Assembly: GCF_003290185.1 (NCBI RefSeq)
Contig: NZ_QNFY01000023.1
Span: 1 to 34,915 of the forward strand
DNA from: Chryseobacterium lathyri
GTDB lineage: Bacteria > Bacteroidota > Bacteroidia > Flavobacteriales > Weeksellaceae
DNA: 34,915 bases
Direction of reading: 5' to 3'
The position numbers and the translations under genes are program-made. Below the pieces are notes generated by a model that ran no database searches, was not told where the DNA came from, and saw only the letters and a list, made by a program, of their open reading frames with translations. Below, in pieces: positions 15,378 through 24,200 of this stretch (position 1 is the stretch's first letter; every line of letters starts with the position of its first letter).

Positions 15378-15692
15378 ATGAAAAATTTTAAACTCGTTCT
15401 TTTTTCTGAAAAAGATAAGCAGGAGCTTATTAAAGGTTGTGAATATCTTGATCTTACTCCAGACTCATGTAATATTGAGATTTGTACAGGTAAGGATGAT
15501 GGTCCATCATGTTCGGCTATAGACATCTGTAATGTATATGACAATTCTCATTGTTCAGTAGCTGACCAGTGCGATAGAGATGGTGATGAAGGTTGCTCAT
15601 TATCTGATATATGCTACACAAGTGATTCACCAACAGTTGATTGCACATGGGATACTTGTGTTAAAGATGGTTATTGTGGAACAAGTGACTAA
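15378..15692 (+). CDS. Cys-rich RiPP precursor peptide 2
   Basis: The protein has 104 residues and 12 cysteines, all after residue 20. The leader MKNFKLVLFSEKDKQELIKG matches precursor 1 at its start, and the core likewise opens with CEYLD. Three exact-period units follow: CSAIDIC (45-51), CSVADQC (59-65), CSLSDIC (73-79), a CX5CX7 pattern of 14 residues. Seven of twelve cysteines have Asp at +4 (C21, C36, C45, C51, C59, C73, C79). The core is strongly acidic. No Gly-Gly site is present. It lies 43 bp after precursor 1, and a terminator follows. An unmodified Cys-rich metal-binding protein is the alternative, but the maturase context favours a RiPP. Confidence 0.85.
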   Translation: MKNFKLVLFSEKDKQELIKGCEYLDLTPDSCNIEICTGKDDGPSCSAIDICNVYDNSHCSVADQCDRDGDEGCSLSDICYTSDSPTVDCTWDTCVKDGYCGTSD

Positions 15693-15718
15693 TAAGTAAA
15701 ATATTAAAATATTTATAA

Positions 15719-15780
15719 TAAAGAGGGACTATCGAGTAAAAAAGTGGCTATTCACTAAATCATGATGGTCTCTTTTATTT
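15719..15780 (+). terminator. Imperfect terminator after the precursor operon
   Basis: AAAGAGGGACTATC (about 15720-15733) pairs imperfectly with GATGGTCTCTTTT (15764-15776), and a T-rich tail follows. A smaller hairpin AGTG-GCTATT-CACT lies inside. It separates the precursor genes from the M1-like peptidase gene. Confidence 0.6.
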
Positions 15781-15930
15781 TTTATTGACGGGTAAACTTC
15801 CTATAAAGGTTCATACATGCTAATGTTTCGATTAAAATGTAATAAATCATCTTTATTGAGTTATAAAAAAAATGACAAACATTGAACTTAATTGAATAGT
15901 ATATAATTGTAACACTTATTATAAATTTTA

Positions 15931-17727
15931 ATGAGAAAAGTATTTTTTTTATTGTGCATCCCTTTTCTAATATTTTCACAAAATAAATTTGTGTACGATT
16001 TAAATTATACAATATTGGATAATGGTATTTCAATCAATTCAGCAATAAAAATAAGTAAGCCTATTTCTATTTTGGATATTTACCTGGCAAAACCATATGT
16101 TGCAGATATTCGGTTACAAGAAAATCATTTAAAATTTGAGCAAAAAGAAACTTCAAATAAATATAAAATCAATATAGCAACCAATGCCAACAAAGAGGTG
16201 AATGATTTCACCTTGTCTTATAGCCTAATAAAGGAAAAAAATGATACAGTTGCAAATAGAAATTTCTATTATGATAAAGACCAATTTTATTTATTACCAG
16301 ACCTAAATTATCTCCCAATAATAGAAAAGCAAAATAAAGATTTTATTTATAGAACGACAGTACAAAATAATAAAAGATACACTTATGTGGATAATGAATT
16401 TCAAAATAAACAAAATGAACCACCTTATATTATATTAGGTAATTTCAACATATCAAGGCAAAATAAAATTCAATCTTTCATACCTGTTAATATTAATTAT
16501 AACAAAAAAAGACTGCTTTCAATATGTAAAGAAATAGAACTTTCATATAAGTATTTTTCAAGGGTATTTGGTATTCCAACAAAAACCCAGAATACATTTA
16601 AGCTTTTTTTCTTAAAGAGAACAGGAGGGCATGGGCTTCCCTCAGGACTTATTTTAAATCAGGAATATTTACTTGGAACTGAAGAAAAAATAAGTAAAGG
16701 GCTAAAGTCCTTAATTGCTCACGAAGTATCTCATTATTGGTGGGGTACAAATGCTAAAATCCATTCAAGTATTGGAGAAGGATTAGCTGAATATTCAGCT
16801 ATATCCTATATGGAAGATGTTGAAAATTATGATGTAAAAAAGACATTTCTAAAAAAGAATTTGCAGTTAGACTTGCTACAATCTGAAAAAGTTAAAATTG
16901 ATACAATAACACCTTACAATACCGATAACTCTTTATACAGATCAATTTCATATGATCGATTACCTATAGTTTTTAGGGAATTAAGCTATAAAATAGGGAA
17001 AGAAAATTTTTTAAGTAGATTAAAATCATTATTTGAAAAATATCAAGATCAGGAAAAGGAAATCTCCTATGATGATTTTTTGGACTATTTCAAAGATATT
17101 AATTTATATCAGGAATTGGGAAATGAAAATATGAGGGAGTGGCCAGATTTTTATATTAAGAATGTTTCCAATAATAAAATTACATTTGCTGTTGAAAATT
17201 TAACTGTAGATAAAAGACTTCCAATAAAAATTATATCTGATCAAGAAAAAGTATATTCTGATGTAATTGAATTCAACGCTAATAATCTAGAGATAAGTAA
17301 AAGCTACAACTATAATATTAAGGAAATAATTTTAGACCCAGATTTCAATTTCAATCAAAAAACATCAATCAATGATGTATATTCGAAAAGTCCATTAAAT
17401 ACTTCGTCTTCCAAATATGGAGAAGTTTTTGAAAAAAAATTTTATGACTTTTCAAACATGTTAATTGAATATTTATTTTATAAAAATGTTAGTCTTGATA
17501 CAATCAACATAAAGAATCAAGAATTGCTGGATAAAATAACAAGCTCAACAAGAAAAATAAAAGTAAAAGGGTTTCTATTATTTGTAGATCAAAAAAAGGA
17601 TAAAATGAAAATATTTATAGATTTTGAATCTACAAATAAACAAAACAATATAGGTTATATTAGCCTGTCATATATAGAGAAAAACGAAAAAATTTATTTA
17701 TCCTCTTTTGACAAAATAAAACTTTAA
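15931..17727 (+). CDS. Exported M1-like zinc metallopeptidase
   Basis: The protein has 598 residues. It opens with a signal peptide (MRKVFFLLCIPFLIFSQ), so it acts in the periplasm or outside. The zinc site is H264-E265-x-x-H268, then after 14 residues Glu283 (HEVSHYWWG ... GEGLAEYSA). This is a gluzincin site of the M1 aminopeptidase kind, but with a shorter loop than the usual 18. The usual GxMEN motif is replaced by something like GGHGLPSGLIL. The N-terminal part looks like a beta-domain and the C-terminal third has no recognised domain. It follows the RiPP operon and directly abuts the CPBP protease gene (no gap). It could trim the exported peptide or act as its processing protease; that is inference. 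Confidence 0.85.
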   Translation: MRKVFFLLCIPFLIFSQNKFVYDLNYTILDNGISINSAIKISKPISILDIYLAKPYVADIRLQENHLKFEQKETSNKYKINIATNANKEVNDFTLSYSLIKEKNDTVANRNFYYDKDQFYLLPDLNYLPIIEKQNKDFIYRTTVQNNKRYTYVDNEFQNKQNEPPYIILGNFNISRQNKIQSFIPVNINYNKKRLLSICKEIELSYKYFSRVFGIPTKTQNTFKLFFLKRTGGHGLPSGLILNQEYLLGTEEKISKGLKSLIAHEVSHYWWGTNAKIHSSIGEGLAEYSAISYMEDVENYDVKKTFLKKNLQLDLLQSEKVKIDTITPYNTDNSLYRSISYDRLPIVFRELSYKIGKENFLSRLKSLFEKYQDQEKEISYDDFLDYFKDINLYQELGNENMREWPDFYIKNVSNNKITFAVENLTVDKRLPIKIISDQEKVYSDVIEFNANNLEISKSYNYNIKEIILDPDFNFNQKTSINDVYSKSPLNTSSSKYGEVFEKKFYDFSNMLIEYLFYKNVSLDTINIKNQELLDKITSSTRKIKVKGFLLFVDQKKDKMKIFIDFESTNKQNNIGYISLSYIEKNEKIYLSSFDKIKL

Positions 17728-18261
17728 ATGCAAAAAAGAATTATTAATTTTCTTATTACAGTACCTGTTAGCTTTTTTTTATTAATTATACTATTAATTA
17801 CGTTATTTGAAATTCTCATTTTAAATAAATCTTTTTCAATCTTATTTTACACTAGTATTGTGCTAAGTGTCAGTGTTATATTATATTTTTTTTTATATTA
17901 TTTTTATTATTTTAACACTACTTCATTAAAGATTCTAAAAATTAAATATCAATGGTATTATTTGTATCAAGTTAAGGTAGTTTTTATAGAAGAGTTATTA
18001 TGGAGATATATGCCTTTCAAACTTTTATTGATGGTCAATCAAGAAAAGTATAACATTATTTTACAATTGGTTTTAACACTTTTATTCACTTATCTACATT
18101 TTAGAAAAAAAAATGTAATATATGTCTTAGTATTACTTGAGTTCTTATTTTATTTTTTTATAACATTTCTTATTTTCAATAAGTTTCAATATTTTCTAAT
18201 TCTTTTTATTCCACATATTCTAAGAAATTTAATTATTGAATATTTGAATGGATTAAAATAA
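17728..18261 (+). CDS. CPBP-family intramembrane protease (CAAX/Abi type)
   Basis: The protein has 177 residues, nearly all hydrophobic, with about five membrane helices. All three CPBP motifs are seen: E88-E89-x-x-x-R93 (EELLWR), F120-x-x-x-H124 (FTYLH), H163-x-x-x-N167 (HILRN). These form the active site in the membrane. It is smaller than most family members, which have about 200-300 residues. The start codon immediately follows the stop of the M1-like peptidase gene, so they are translated together. In many Gram-positive bacteriocin loci CPBP proteins process or confer immunity. Since the local ABC exporter has lost its C39 activity, this is a good candidate for leader removal or immunity. 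The end overlaps the convergent TolC-type gene by 9 bp. Confidence 0.78.
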   Translation: MQKRIINFLITVPVSFFLLIILLITLFEILILNKSFSILFYTSIVLSVSVILYFFLYYFYYFNTTSLKILKIKYQWYYLYQVKVVFIEELLWRYMPFKLLLMVNQEKYNIILQLVLTLLFTYLHFRKKNVIYVLVLLEFLFYFFITFLIFNKFQYFLILFIPHILRNLIIEYLNGLK

Positions 18262-19581
18262 ATATTTAATGTTGGAATAACCTTTAGTGTAAATATCTAA
18301 TAACAAAAGATCAAAATAATATTTGTATTTAAATTGTTTAAGAATTGATATGGCTTCAACCCAATTTTTTGTTGAATTATTCAACTCATAAATCGTAGAA
18401 TATCCTTCAGTATAACTTTTTCCAGTTAACTCCTTAGTTTTTTTCATATCATCTTCAACTTCTTTTGATAAAATATAATTTTTGAAATTTTGATTTTTAT
18501 CAAAAAAAATTTTTTTTATGGTATTTGATAAGTCTTTCTTTTCAATCAAAATATCATTGATAATTATATCTTCATTTATTTTTGACTTTTCAACTTGTAG
18601 TTTACTTATACCTTTATTAAATATAGGGATAGAAACATTTAACCTGAATTGTTGATAAAAGTTCAGTTGTATTTGTTTAAAAAATTGATACTCATTGTCC
18701 GCAACTAAAGAATTAAAGTAAAAGCTTCCAATATTACTAATTAAACTAGCAGTCGGTTTCATAGAGGTTTTAATTATTTCTGTCTGATTTTTAGCAGAAT
18801 TTAACTTTAACTCTAAGGACTTGATTTTTGGATCATTATTAATAATTTCATCCAAAAGATCATTAATAACTGGAAAATTATCCTCTATATCATCAGGAAT
18901 AAATTCATTTTCAATCTCAAAAGATTCTTCATCATTGATTTGTAATAAAAGAGCTAGATCTAATAAATTCTTTTTTACATCAAGTAAAGCTATTTGCTCT
19001 CTTTGTCTCTCTTTTGAAAGATTGGATTTAGCCTCTAATACTTCTGTTTTTGTTGAATATCCTAATTCAAAACTTTTTTCTACTTTATTAAAAATTTTCA
19101 AAGCATCTTGTACAGAGTTAGTTGAAATTTCATGAATTTCTTTACTTAATAGTGTCTTCAAGTATTGGTTAACAACATTAATTGAAATATCTCTTTTAAT
19201 TGTTTCTATATCACTTAAGCCAGATTGATAATCAAAATCATTTTTTAGACTATTAAACTTGTTTTTACTCCCATTGTAAAGAAACCATTGAGTATTCAAC
19301 AAAATACTATTATTAAAATTATCATTTCTCCTTGTGTTACCAAAGACATCTTGGTCAGTACCTAATCCTAAATTATTATTCATTAATACAGAAACTTCAG
19401 GTAAATATTCTCGATGAGAAATTATTTTATTAAACTTTTGAATTTTATTATATTGAATATACTTTTCAATTTGTGGATTCTTAGCTAAAGCAGTATCAAT
19501 ACACTGTAAAAGACTCAATTTCTGGCAATAAAATATGACTGGTGTAATTACTAATACGATACTGAATATCTTTTTTTTCAT
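18253..19581 (-). CDS. TolC-family outer-membrane channel
   Basis: Starting at the MKKKIFSIVLVITP Met gives 443 residues. The upstream ATG at 19599 would lie inside the probable promoter box, so I prefer 19581. A signal peptide is followed by LSLLQCIDTALAKNPQIEKY, the TolC repeat opening. Two halves of long amphipathic helices follow; the second half begins near LDEIINNDPKIKSLELKLNSAKNQ. TolC-type trimers form the outer-membrane exit duct for ABC-HlyD systems. It is the third part of the exporter encoded at 6999-9080 and 9810-11087, here as a separate transcription unit convergent with the protease genes. Confidence 0.9.
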   Translation of the reverse strand: MKKKIFSIVLVITPVIFYCQKLSLLQCIDTALAKNPQIEKYIQYNKIQKFNKIISHREYLPEVSVLMNNNLGLGTDQDVFGNTRRNDNFNNSILLNTQWFLYNGSKNKFNSLKNDFDYQSGLSDIETIKRDISINVVNQYLKTLLSKEIHEISTNSVQDALKIFNKVEKSFELGYSTKTEVLEAKSNLSKERQREQIALLDVKKNLLDLALLLQINDEESFEIENEFIPDDIEDNFPVINDLLDEIINNDPKIKSLELKLNSAKNQTEIIKTSMKPTASLISNIGSFYFNSLVADNEYQFFKQIQLNFYQQFRLNVSIPIFNKGISKLQVEKSKINEDIIINDILIEKKDLSNTIKKIFFDKNQNFKNYILSKEVEDDMKKTKELTGKSYTEGYSTIYELNNSTKNWVEAISILKQFKYKYYFDLLLLDIYTKGYSNIKYLF

Positions 19582-19596
19582 CTGTTGTATAAAAGA

Positions 19597-19604
19597 CAAA
19601 AATA
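19597..19604 (-). promoter_or_regulatory. -7 box for the TolC-type gene
   Basis: The minus strand reads TATTTTTG (TAnnTTTG), 15 bp ahead of the preferred start at 19581. No clear TTG partner is seen. Confidence 0.4.
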
Positions 19605-20335
19605 ATAATTCTAGTCCCTAATTTGTACATAAAAAAATCATAAATTTGCTATGATAGTTTTTTAATACCCCGCAATTAAAAGTTGGGGAACTTTTGCGGG
19701 GTAAACTTAATAACTATTTTATAGTAATACTTTGTCCCTGAAATACTTCTTGGAACACTTGAAGAGACTCTTAAACTTACTGCCTGTTCTAAAATAATTT
19801 GTGACTAGTGTCTATATTTCCTGCAATTGTGTGAAAAATATCGTTGGTGAATTTTATCACGATATAGTCTCTTTTTGTCATTTATGTTTGAAGATGAAAA
19901 TACTTGGTTGTTGATAAATTATTTACTTTCGATATGTTCATCATCATGATTTGAAAATAGGATTGGTGAAAACTAGTAGTTGAATAAATAAAAAAACTTC
20001 ATCAATTCACAGAAACTTTGCAGGGGAGGAATGCTATAATTTCTAATTAGAGAAAGCAATTTAATATTGTAGAATGTTATTATTTAACATTATGAAACCT
20101 AGAAATCTCATTGCAAAGCTATTTTCAAAGCATATTTCATATGAATATCAACAGGCTTTTTGTTTCCAATCAACGTTTGTTTGAAATGGTGATTTATGAT
20201 TATTTGCTGAGATATTATAAAATGAGAGTTTTTAAGAACTAGTTTTATAATTTCACTATTGCAGTTGTATTCTCAAATATAAAAAATATATTTCCAATTA
20301 CTATGACTTGCCATTAAATAAAAAATCAAAGGTTA
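19600..20335. other. Long A+T-rich intergenic region
   Basis: No open reading frame I can support. It holds a strong hairpin (19666-19703). The rest shows no gene. This gap marks the right end of the peptide-system block. Confidence 0.5.
19666..19703. repeat. Compound hairpin with G-rich loop
   Basis: TACCCCGCAA (19666-19675) pairs perfectly with TTGCGGGGTA (19694-19703). A second stem AAGTT-GGGG-AACTT (19680-19693) stacks inside. No T tract follows on either strand, so it is not an ordinary terminator. It may be a regulatory RNA element or a recombination or protein-binding site. Confidence 0.55.
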
Positions 20336-20677
20336 TTATGATTTTTTCTTATTTTGATTTTTTAATTTTGCTTCTAATTCTAATATTTCAAGCTTAATTG
20401 TTGCGAGTTGACTTTCATTTTCTTTAGTGACCACTTGATTTATATCTAATTCCAGAAAATTACAAATGTTGACAATAATCTCAATTGTTGGATTGGTTTC
20501 ACCTCTTTCAATCCGTCCAATATAATCTTTAGAGAGACCTACCTCAATTGCTACCTGAAATTGTGATAGCCCTTTCCTTAGCCGACATAGCTTAAAAATA
20601 ATTCCAACTTGAATTTTTAATTCTTCAACATTCCATTTATACATTTTGTAAAATTTAGGAATTAAAATATTTTTCAT
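20336..20677 (-). CDS. XRE-family (Cro/CI-type) helix-turn-helix regulator
   Basis: The protein has 113 residues; a start at Met12 (MYKWNVEELKIQ, 20644) is equally possible. The HTH_3 domain is clear: GIIFKLCRLRKGLSQFQVAIEVGLSKDYIGRIERGETNPTIEIIVNICNFLELD, with the recognition helix at LSKDYIGRIERG. A Lys-rich short coiled tail follows. It is a single-gene unit and probably regulates its own transcription or nearby accessory genes. The target is unknown. Confidence 0.88.
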   Translation of the reverse strand: MKNILIPKFYKMYKWNVEELKIQVGIIFKLCRLRKGLSQFQVAIEVGLSKDYIGRIERGETNPTIEIIVNICNFLELDINQVVTKENESQLATIKLEILELEAKLKNQNKKKS

Positions 20678-20787
20678 GAAGATTTATATATCGTTTTGAA
20701 AAAGTTTTATTATATTTGCTAAATAAGTTACAAAAAACGTAATTTTGCGATACTTCAAAGAAAAATAGAAGCATTCGCTTAGAATCT

Positions 20788-20893
20788 CGGATTGAAAACT
20801 GGTAATTTTTAGACAACGAGAGGATAAGCAAGATGCTCACGACCTAGGCGTGGGCTCTCTTATCGTTGTCAGGTATACCAGTACCCCAATCCG
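20788..20893. ncRNA. Candidate structured RNA with four concentric stems
   Basis: Stems nest in order: CGGATTG (20788-20794)/CAATCCG (20887-20893); ACTGGTA (20798-20804)/TACCAGT (20876-20882); GACAACGA (20812-20819)/TCGTTGTC (20863-20870); GCTCACG (20835-20841)/CGTGGGC (20849-20855, one G-T pair). Strand is undecided because either could be transcribed. Loss of random sequence drift across four stems suggests selection. I do not recognise a named RNA family. It could also be a DNA structure of a mobile element. Confidence 0.45.
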
Positions 20894-21061
20894 ATAAGTA
20901 GAGTTCCACGCCGTTTTATTTCCAATGCTGTCCGCTCGCTCTACAATTAATCCTAAGCCGCTTCCACAAAATACAGTATCAAGACTGCACGATACAATGG
21001 GATGTACAGCCTATTGCGGCTTTACAGCTTTCACGGGACACAAATTTCATTCATATTTCAA

Positions 21062-21124
21062 TTGATGGGCTTTAGGGCAGGAGGTTATGCCTTGTGCTTA
21101 GACTTCCTCCCGGGCCTTCATCAA
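21062..21124. repeat. Second imperfect hairpin
   Basis: TTGATG (21062-21067) pairs with CATCAA (21119-21124) and GGAGG (21080-21084) with CCTCC (21106-21110), with looser pairing between. It lies 170 bp after the first structure. Confidence 0.4.
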
Positions 21125-21210
21125 TAACAAATTAAGAACTAAGTAAAAAAACAATAGATTTTTTTAAGAAACAGAAAGTGTAGAGTATAGGTAACCATAG
21201 AAAAAAGAAA

Positions 21211-21251
21211 AGCCCTTTCCGCAAAGTTGACAGCTGAGGCAGGAAAGAGCT
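21211..21251 (+). promoter_or_regulatory. 5' leader hairpin before the SusC gene
   Basis: AGCCCTTTCC (21211-21220) pairs with GGAAAGAGCT (21242-21251) with one weak pair, ending 32 bp before the start codon. It may control translation or attenuate transcription. Confidence 0.4.
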
Positions 21252-21283
21252 AAGTGCTTAATTAAATTAAACTTTTCAAAAGT

Positions 21284-24200
21284 ATGAAAAAAAACTTTTG
21301 CAGCCTAGGCTATCTTCAGTTGGCTTTTGGCTTCACATTGCTGGTGTCTTGTACGGCAATAGGACAGATGCGTGAAATTTCGGGCACGGTCACAGAGAAT
21401 AATCTGCCTGTTAAGGGAGTATCCGTATTTCAACAGGGGAGTGATACAGTAGCACTAACCAATGCTTCAGGGAAGTACATAGTGCAGGTTTCAGGAGAAA
21501 ACCCGGTTCTAATTTTCCGTCATCCGGACTATGGAGAGCGAAGGGTTTCCGTTAAAGAAAAATCAATTCTTAATGTTTCCTTGTCTTTAACTGATAAAAC
21601 AACCAGTGTCGGGGAAGTCGTGCTCAATGCAGGCTATTACAAAGTCAAAGAGCGGGAGAGTACCGGGAGTATTGCCAGGGTTACCGCCAAAGATATCAAA
21701 AACCAGCCTGTAAATAATGTTTTGTCGGCTATTGCAGGCAGAATGGCCGGTGTCGATATTGTCCAGAATACCGGAACACCCGGTGGAGGATTTGATGTAA
21801 GAATTAGGGGTCGGAACAGTTTACGGACCTACCAGACCACGGGACTTGATGGGAACAGCCCCTTGTATGTAATCGATGGCGTTCCCGTTCCCTCCCTGCA
21901 TGAATACAAATCAGGGCTTTCCGACGGGGTCATTCCCTATGGAGATACCAATCCCCTTAATTTCATGAATCCCGATGATATTGTCTCTATTGAAGTCCTG
22001 AAAGATGCAGATGCAACCTCAATCTATGGATCAAGAGGCGCCAATGGAGTAATTCTGGTTACCACCAAGAAAGGAAGTAAAGGCAAAACTACCGCTAAGC
22101 TGACCAGTTCCTGGGGGATCGGGCAGTTTGCTAACCTTCCCAAAATGATGTCCACCGAGGAGTATATCAACATGAGGAGGCTTGCCTTCAGTAATGACGG
22201 GATCTCAGACTATCCCTCTTACGAATATGATATCAATGGGACCTGGGATTCTAGTAGATCCACAAACTGGCAGAAATACTTTGTCGGAAACAGGGCGGAG
22301 TATTCCAATGTTCAGCTCGGCGTATCCGGAGGAGGAGAGCATACCAGCTTTTCACTGGCAGGTTCCCATCATGAAGAAACCACTGTTTTTCCCGGGAATT
22401 ACCGCTATAAGAAAAACGGCTTCAATGCCAGTATGGAGCATACCAGCACCGACCGTAAGTTCAAGCTGACCTTCACGGCCTATTATGCCACACAAAATAA
22501 CGTATTGCCACCACGCGACTTCAATCAGGTCTATGCCTCCCTAAGCCCCAATGCTCCCGATTTGTACAACAACGGCGTTCTGAATTGGGAAAACAGCACC
22601 TTCCACAATCCAAGGGCTGCAGCCACCAGAACCTATATTTCAAAGAATGAGAATCTCAGTGCCAACGTAGTTTTAAATTATAAACTGGGTTCAGGGCTCA
22701 GCATCAACCTTAATACAGGCTATGTTAATAACGAAACCAAGGAGCAGCAAATCTATCCCAAGACCTATTATGATCCAGCCTATCATATCGGCAGTGAGCG
22801 TTCTGTCCTTCGAAAAGCCTCTATGCTCAATAAGAGCTGGATGGTGGAGCCCCAGCTCAACTATGAGAAAAAACAAGGGGTGCACCATTGGACCGCTCTG
22901 GTTGGCGTTTCATTTCAGGATCAGAGATCTGAAAACCTGACACTCATGGGAAGGGGTTTTCCATCCGATGAACTGATCTATAACCTCTCTTCCGCAGCCA
23001 GTGTTACCACTGAAAATGCCTATCAGTTCACCTACAGGTACCAGGCTGTCTATGCCCGGCTGAATTACGGACTCAAAGACCGTTATTTTATCAACCTTTC
23101 CGGAAGGAGGGACGGTTCCAGCCGTTTTGGACCCGACAGGCGCTTTGCCAACTTTGGAGCCGTAGGGATGGCCTGGCTTTTTTCCAAAGAAAACTTCCTG
23201 AAAGACAGAAGCTGGCTGACACTGGGGAAACTAAGAGCAAGCTATGGAGTGACCGGAAACGATCAGATCGGGGATTACCAGTTCTTTGATACCTATTCTT
23301 CCACCAGCGGTTCTTATAACGGGTATACCGGAATGCTCCCTAACCGGCTTTACAGTAAAGATTTCGGATGGGAAGTGACCCGAAAGCTCGAAGCCGCTAT
23401 GGAATGGTCCTTATTTAAAGACCGCCTGTTTTTGAGCGCTGCATGGTACAGAAACACAGGAAGCAACCAGCTATTGGGCATCACGCTTCCTGCCACGACA
23501 GGCTTTGCTTCCGTGCTTGGGAATATGGATGCGACGGTTCTTAATACCGGAACAGAAGTGGTCGTGCAGACCAGCATCCTTGACACGAAAAACTGGAAAT
23601 GGTCTGTAGGTTTCAATATCACCTTTCCCAAGGACCGCCTGCTGAGTTTTCCCGATCTTGAAAACTCTTCCTATAAGAACTATTTTGAAATCGGCAAATC
23701 AACATCCCTGCGTAAGCTCTACCACTATAATGGGATCGATCCGGTGACAGGCTTATATACCTTTGAGGATTTTAATAGTGACGGGGTGATCAATTCCGAT
23801 GACAGGCAGATCACCAAAGAGCTCAGGCAGTATTGGTATGGTGGAATCCAAAATACCCTGCAGTATAAAAACTGGGCTTTCAGTATGCTGCTCCGGCTCT
23901 CCCGTCAGAACATTTCCAATATATATGCCAGTGAAGGCTATATGGGACTCATGGGAAATAAATCCCGGGCTTATCTCGATTACTGGACCCCTGAAAATCC
24001 CGGTGCCCAGTTTCAGAAACCTTCCGCCGGATATGATAATGAGGCCCTGACCGCTAATTCGCTTTTTATGGAAAGCGATGCTACCGTATCCGATACCTTT
24101 ACCCTGCGCTTGAAGAACATATCCCTGAGCTATACCGTCCCTAATGACTCCAATAAAAGGCTCAGTACAATACTCTTCTTACAGGGTCAGAACATGCTCA

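Larger units (their letters stand above)
20678..21283. other. Structured noncoding region ahead of the SusC operon
   Basis: There is no gene here. Composition changes to G+C-richer at about 20.76 kb. Three folded segments are visible (20788-20893, 21062-21124 and 21211-21251). The region joins the A+T-rich regulator to the richer SusC operon. Confidence 0.5.

Noticed and set aside
15077..15692. Gly-Gly leader peptides of the GG-Bacteroidales type
   Set aside because: No Gly-Gly or similar double-glycine site precedes the Cys-rich cores.
15378..15692. Metallothionein-like metal-binding protein
   Set aside because: The shared leader with the preceding gene, and the maturase pair directly upstream, fit a precursor better. 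It cannot be excluded by sequence alone.
20655..20840. Minus-strand frame of 61 residues upstream of the XRE gene
   Set aside because: It overlaps the XRE start region and the structured segment, and has no recognisable motif.
23350..23631. Frames opposite or within the SusC gene
   Set aside because: All overlap clear barrel sequence and have no domain or signal.
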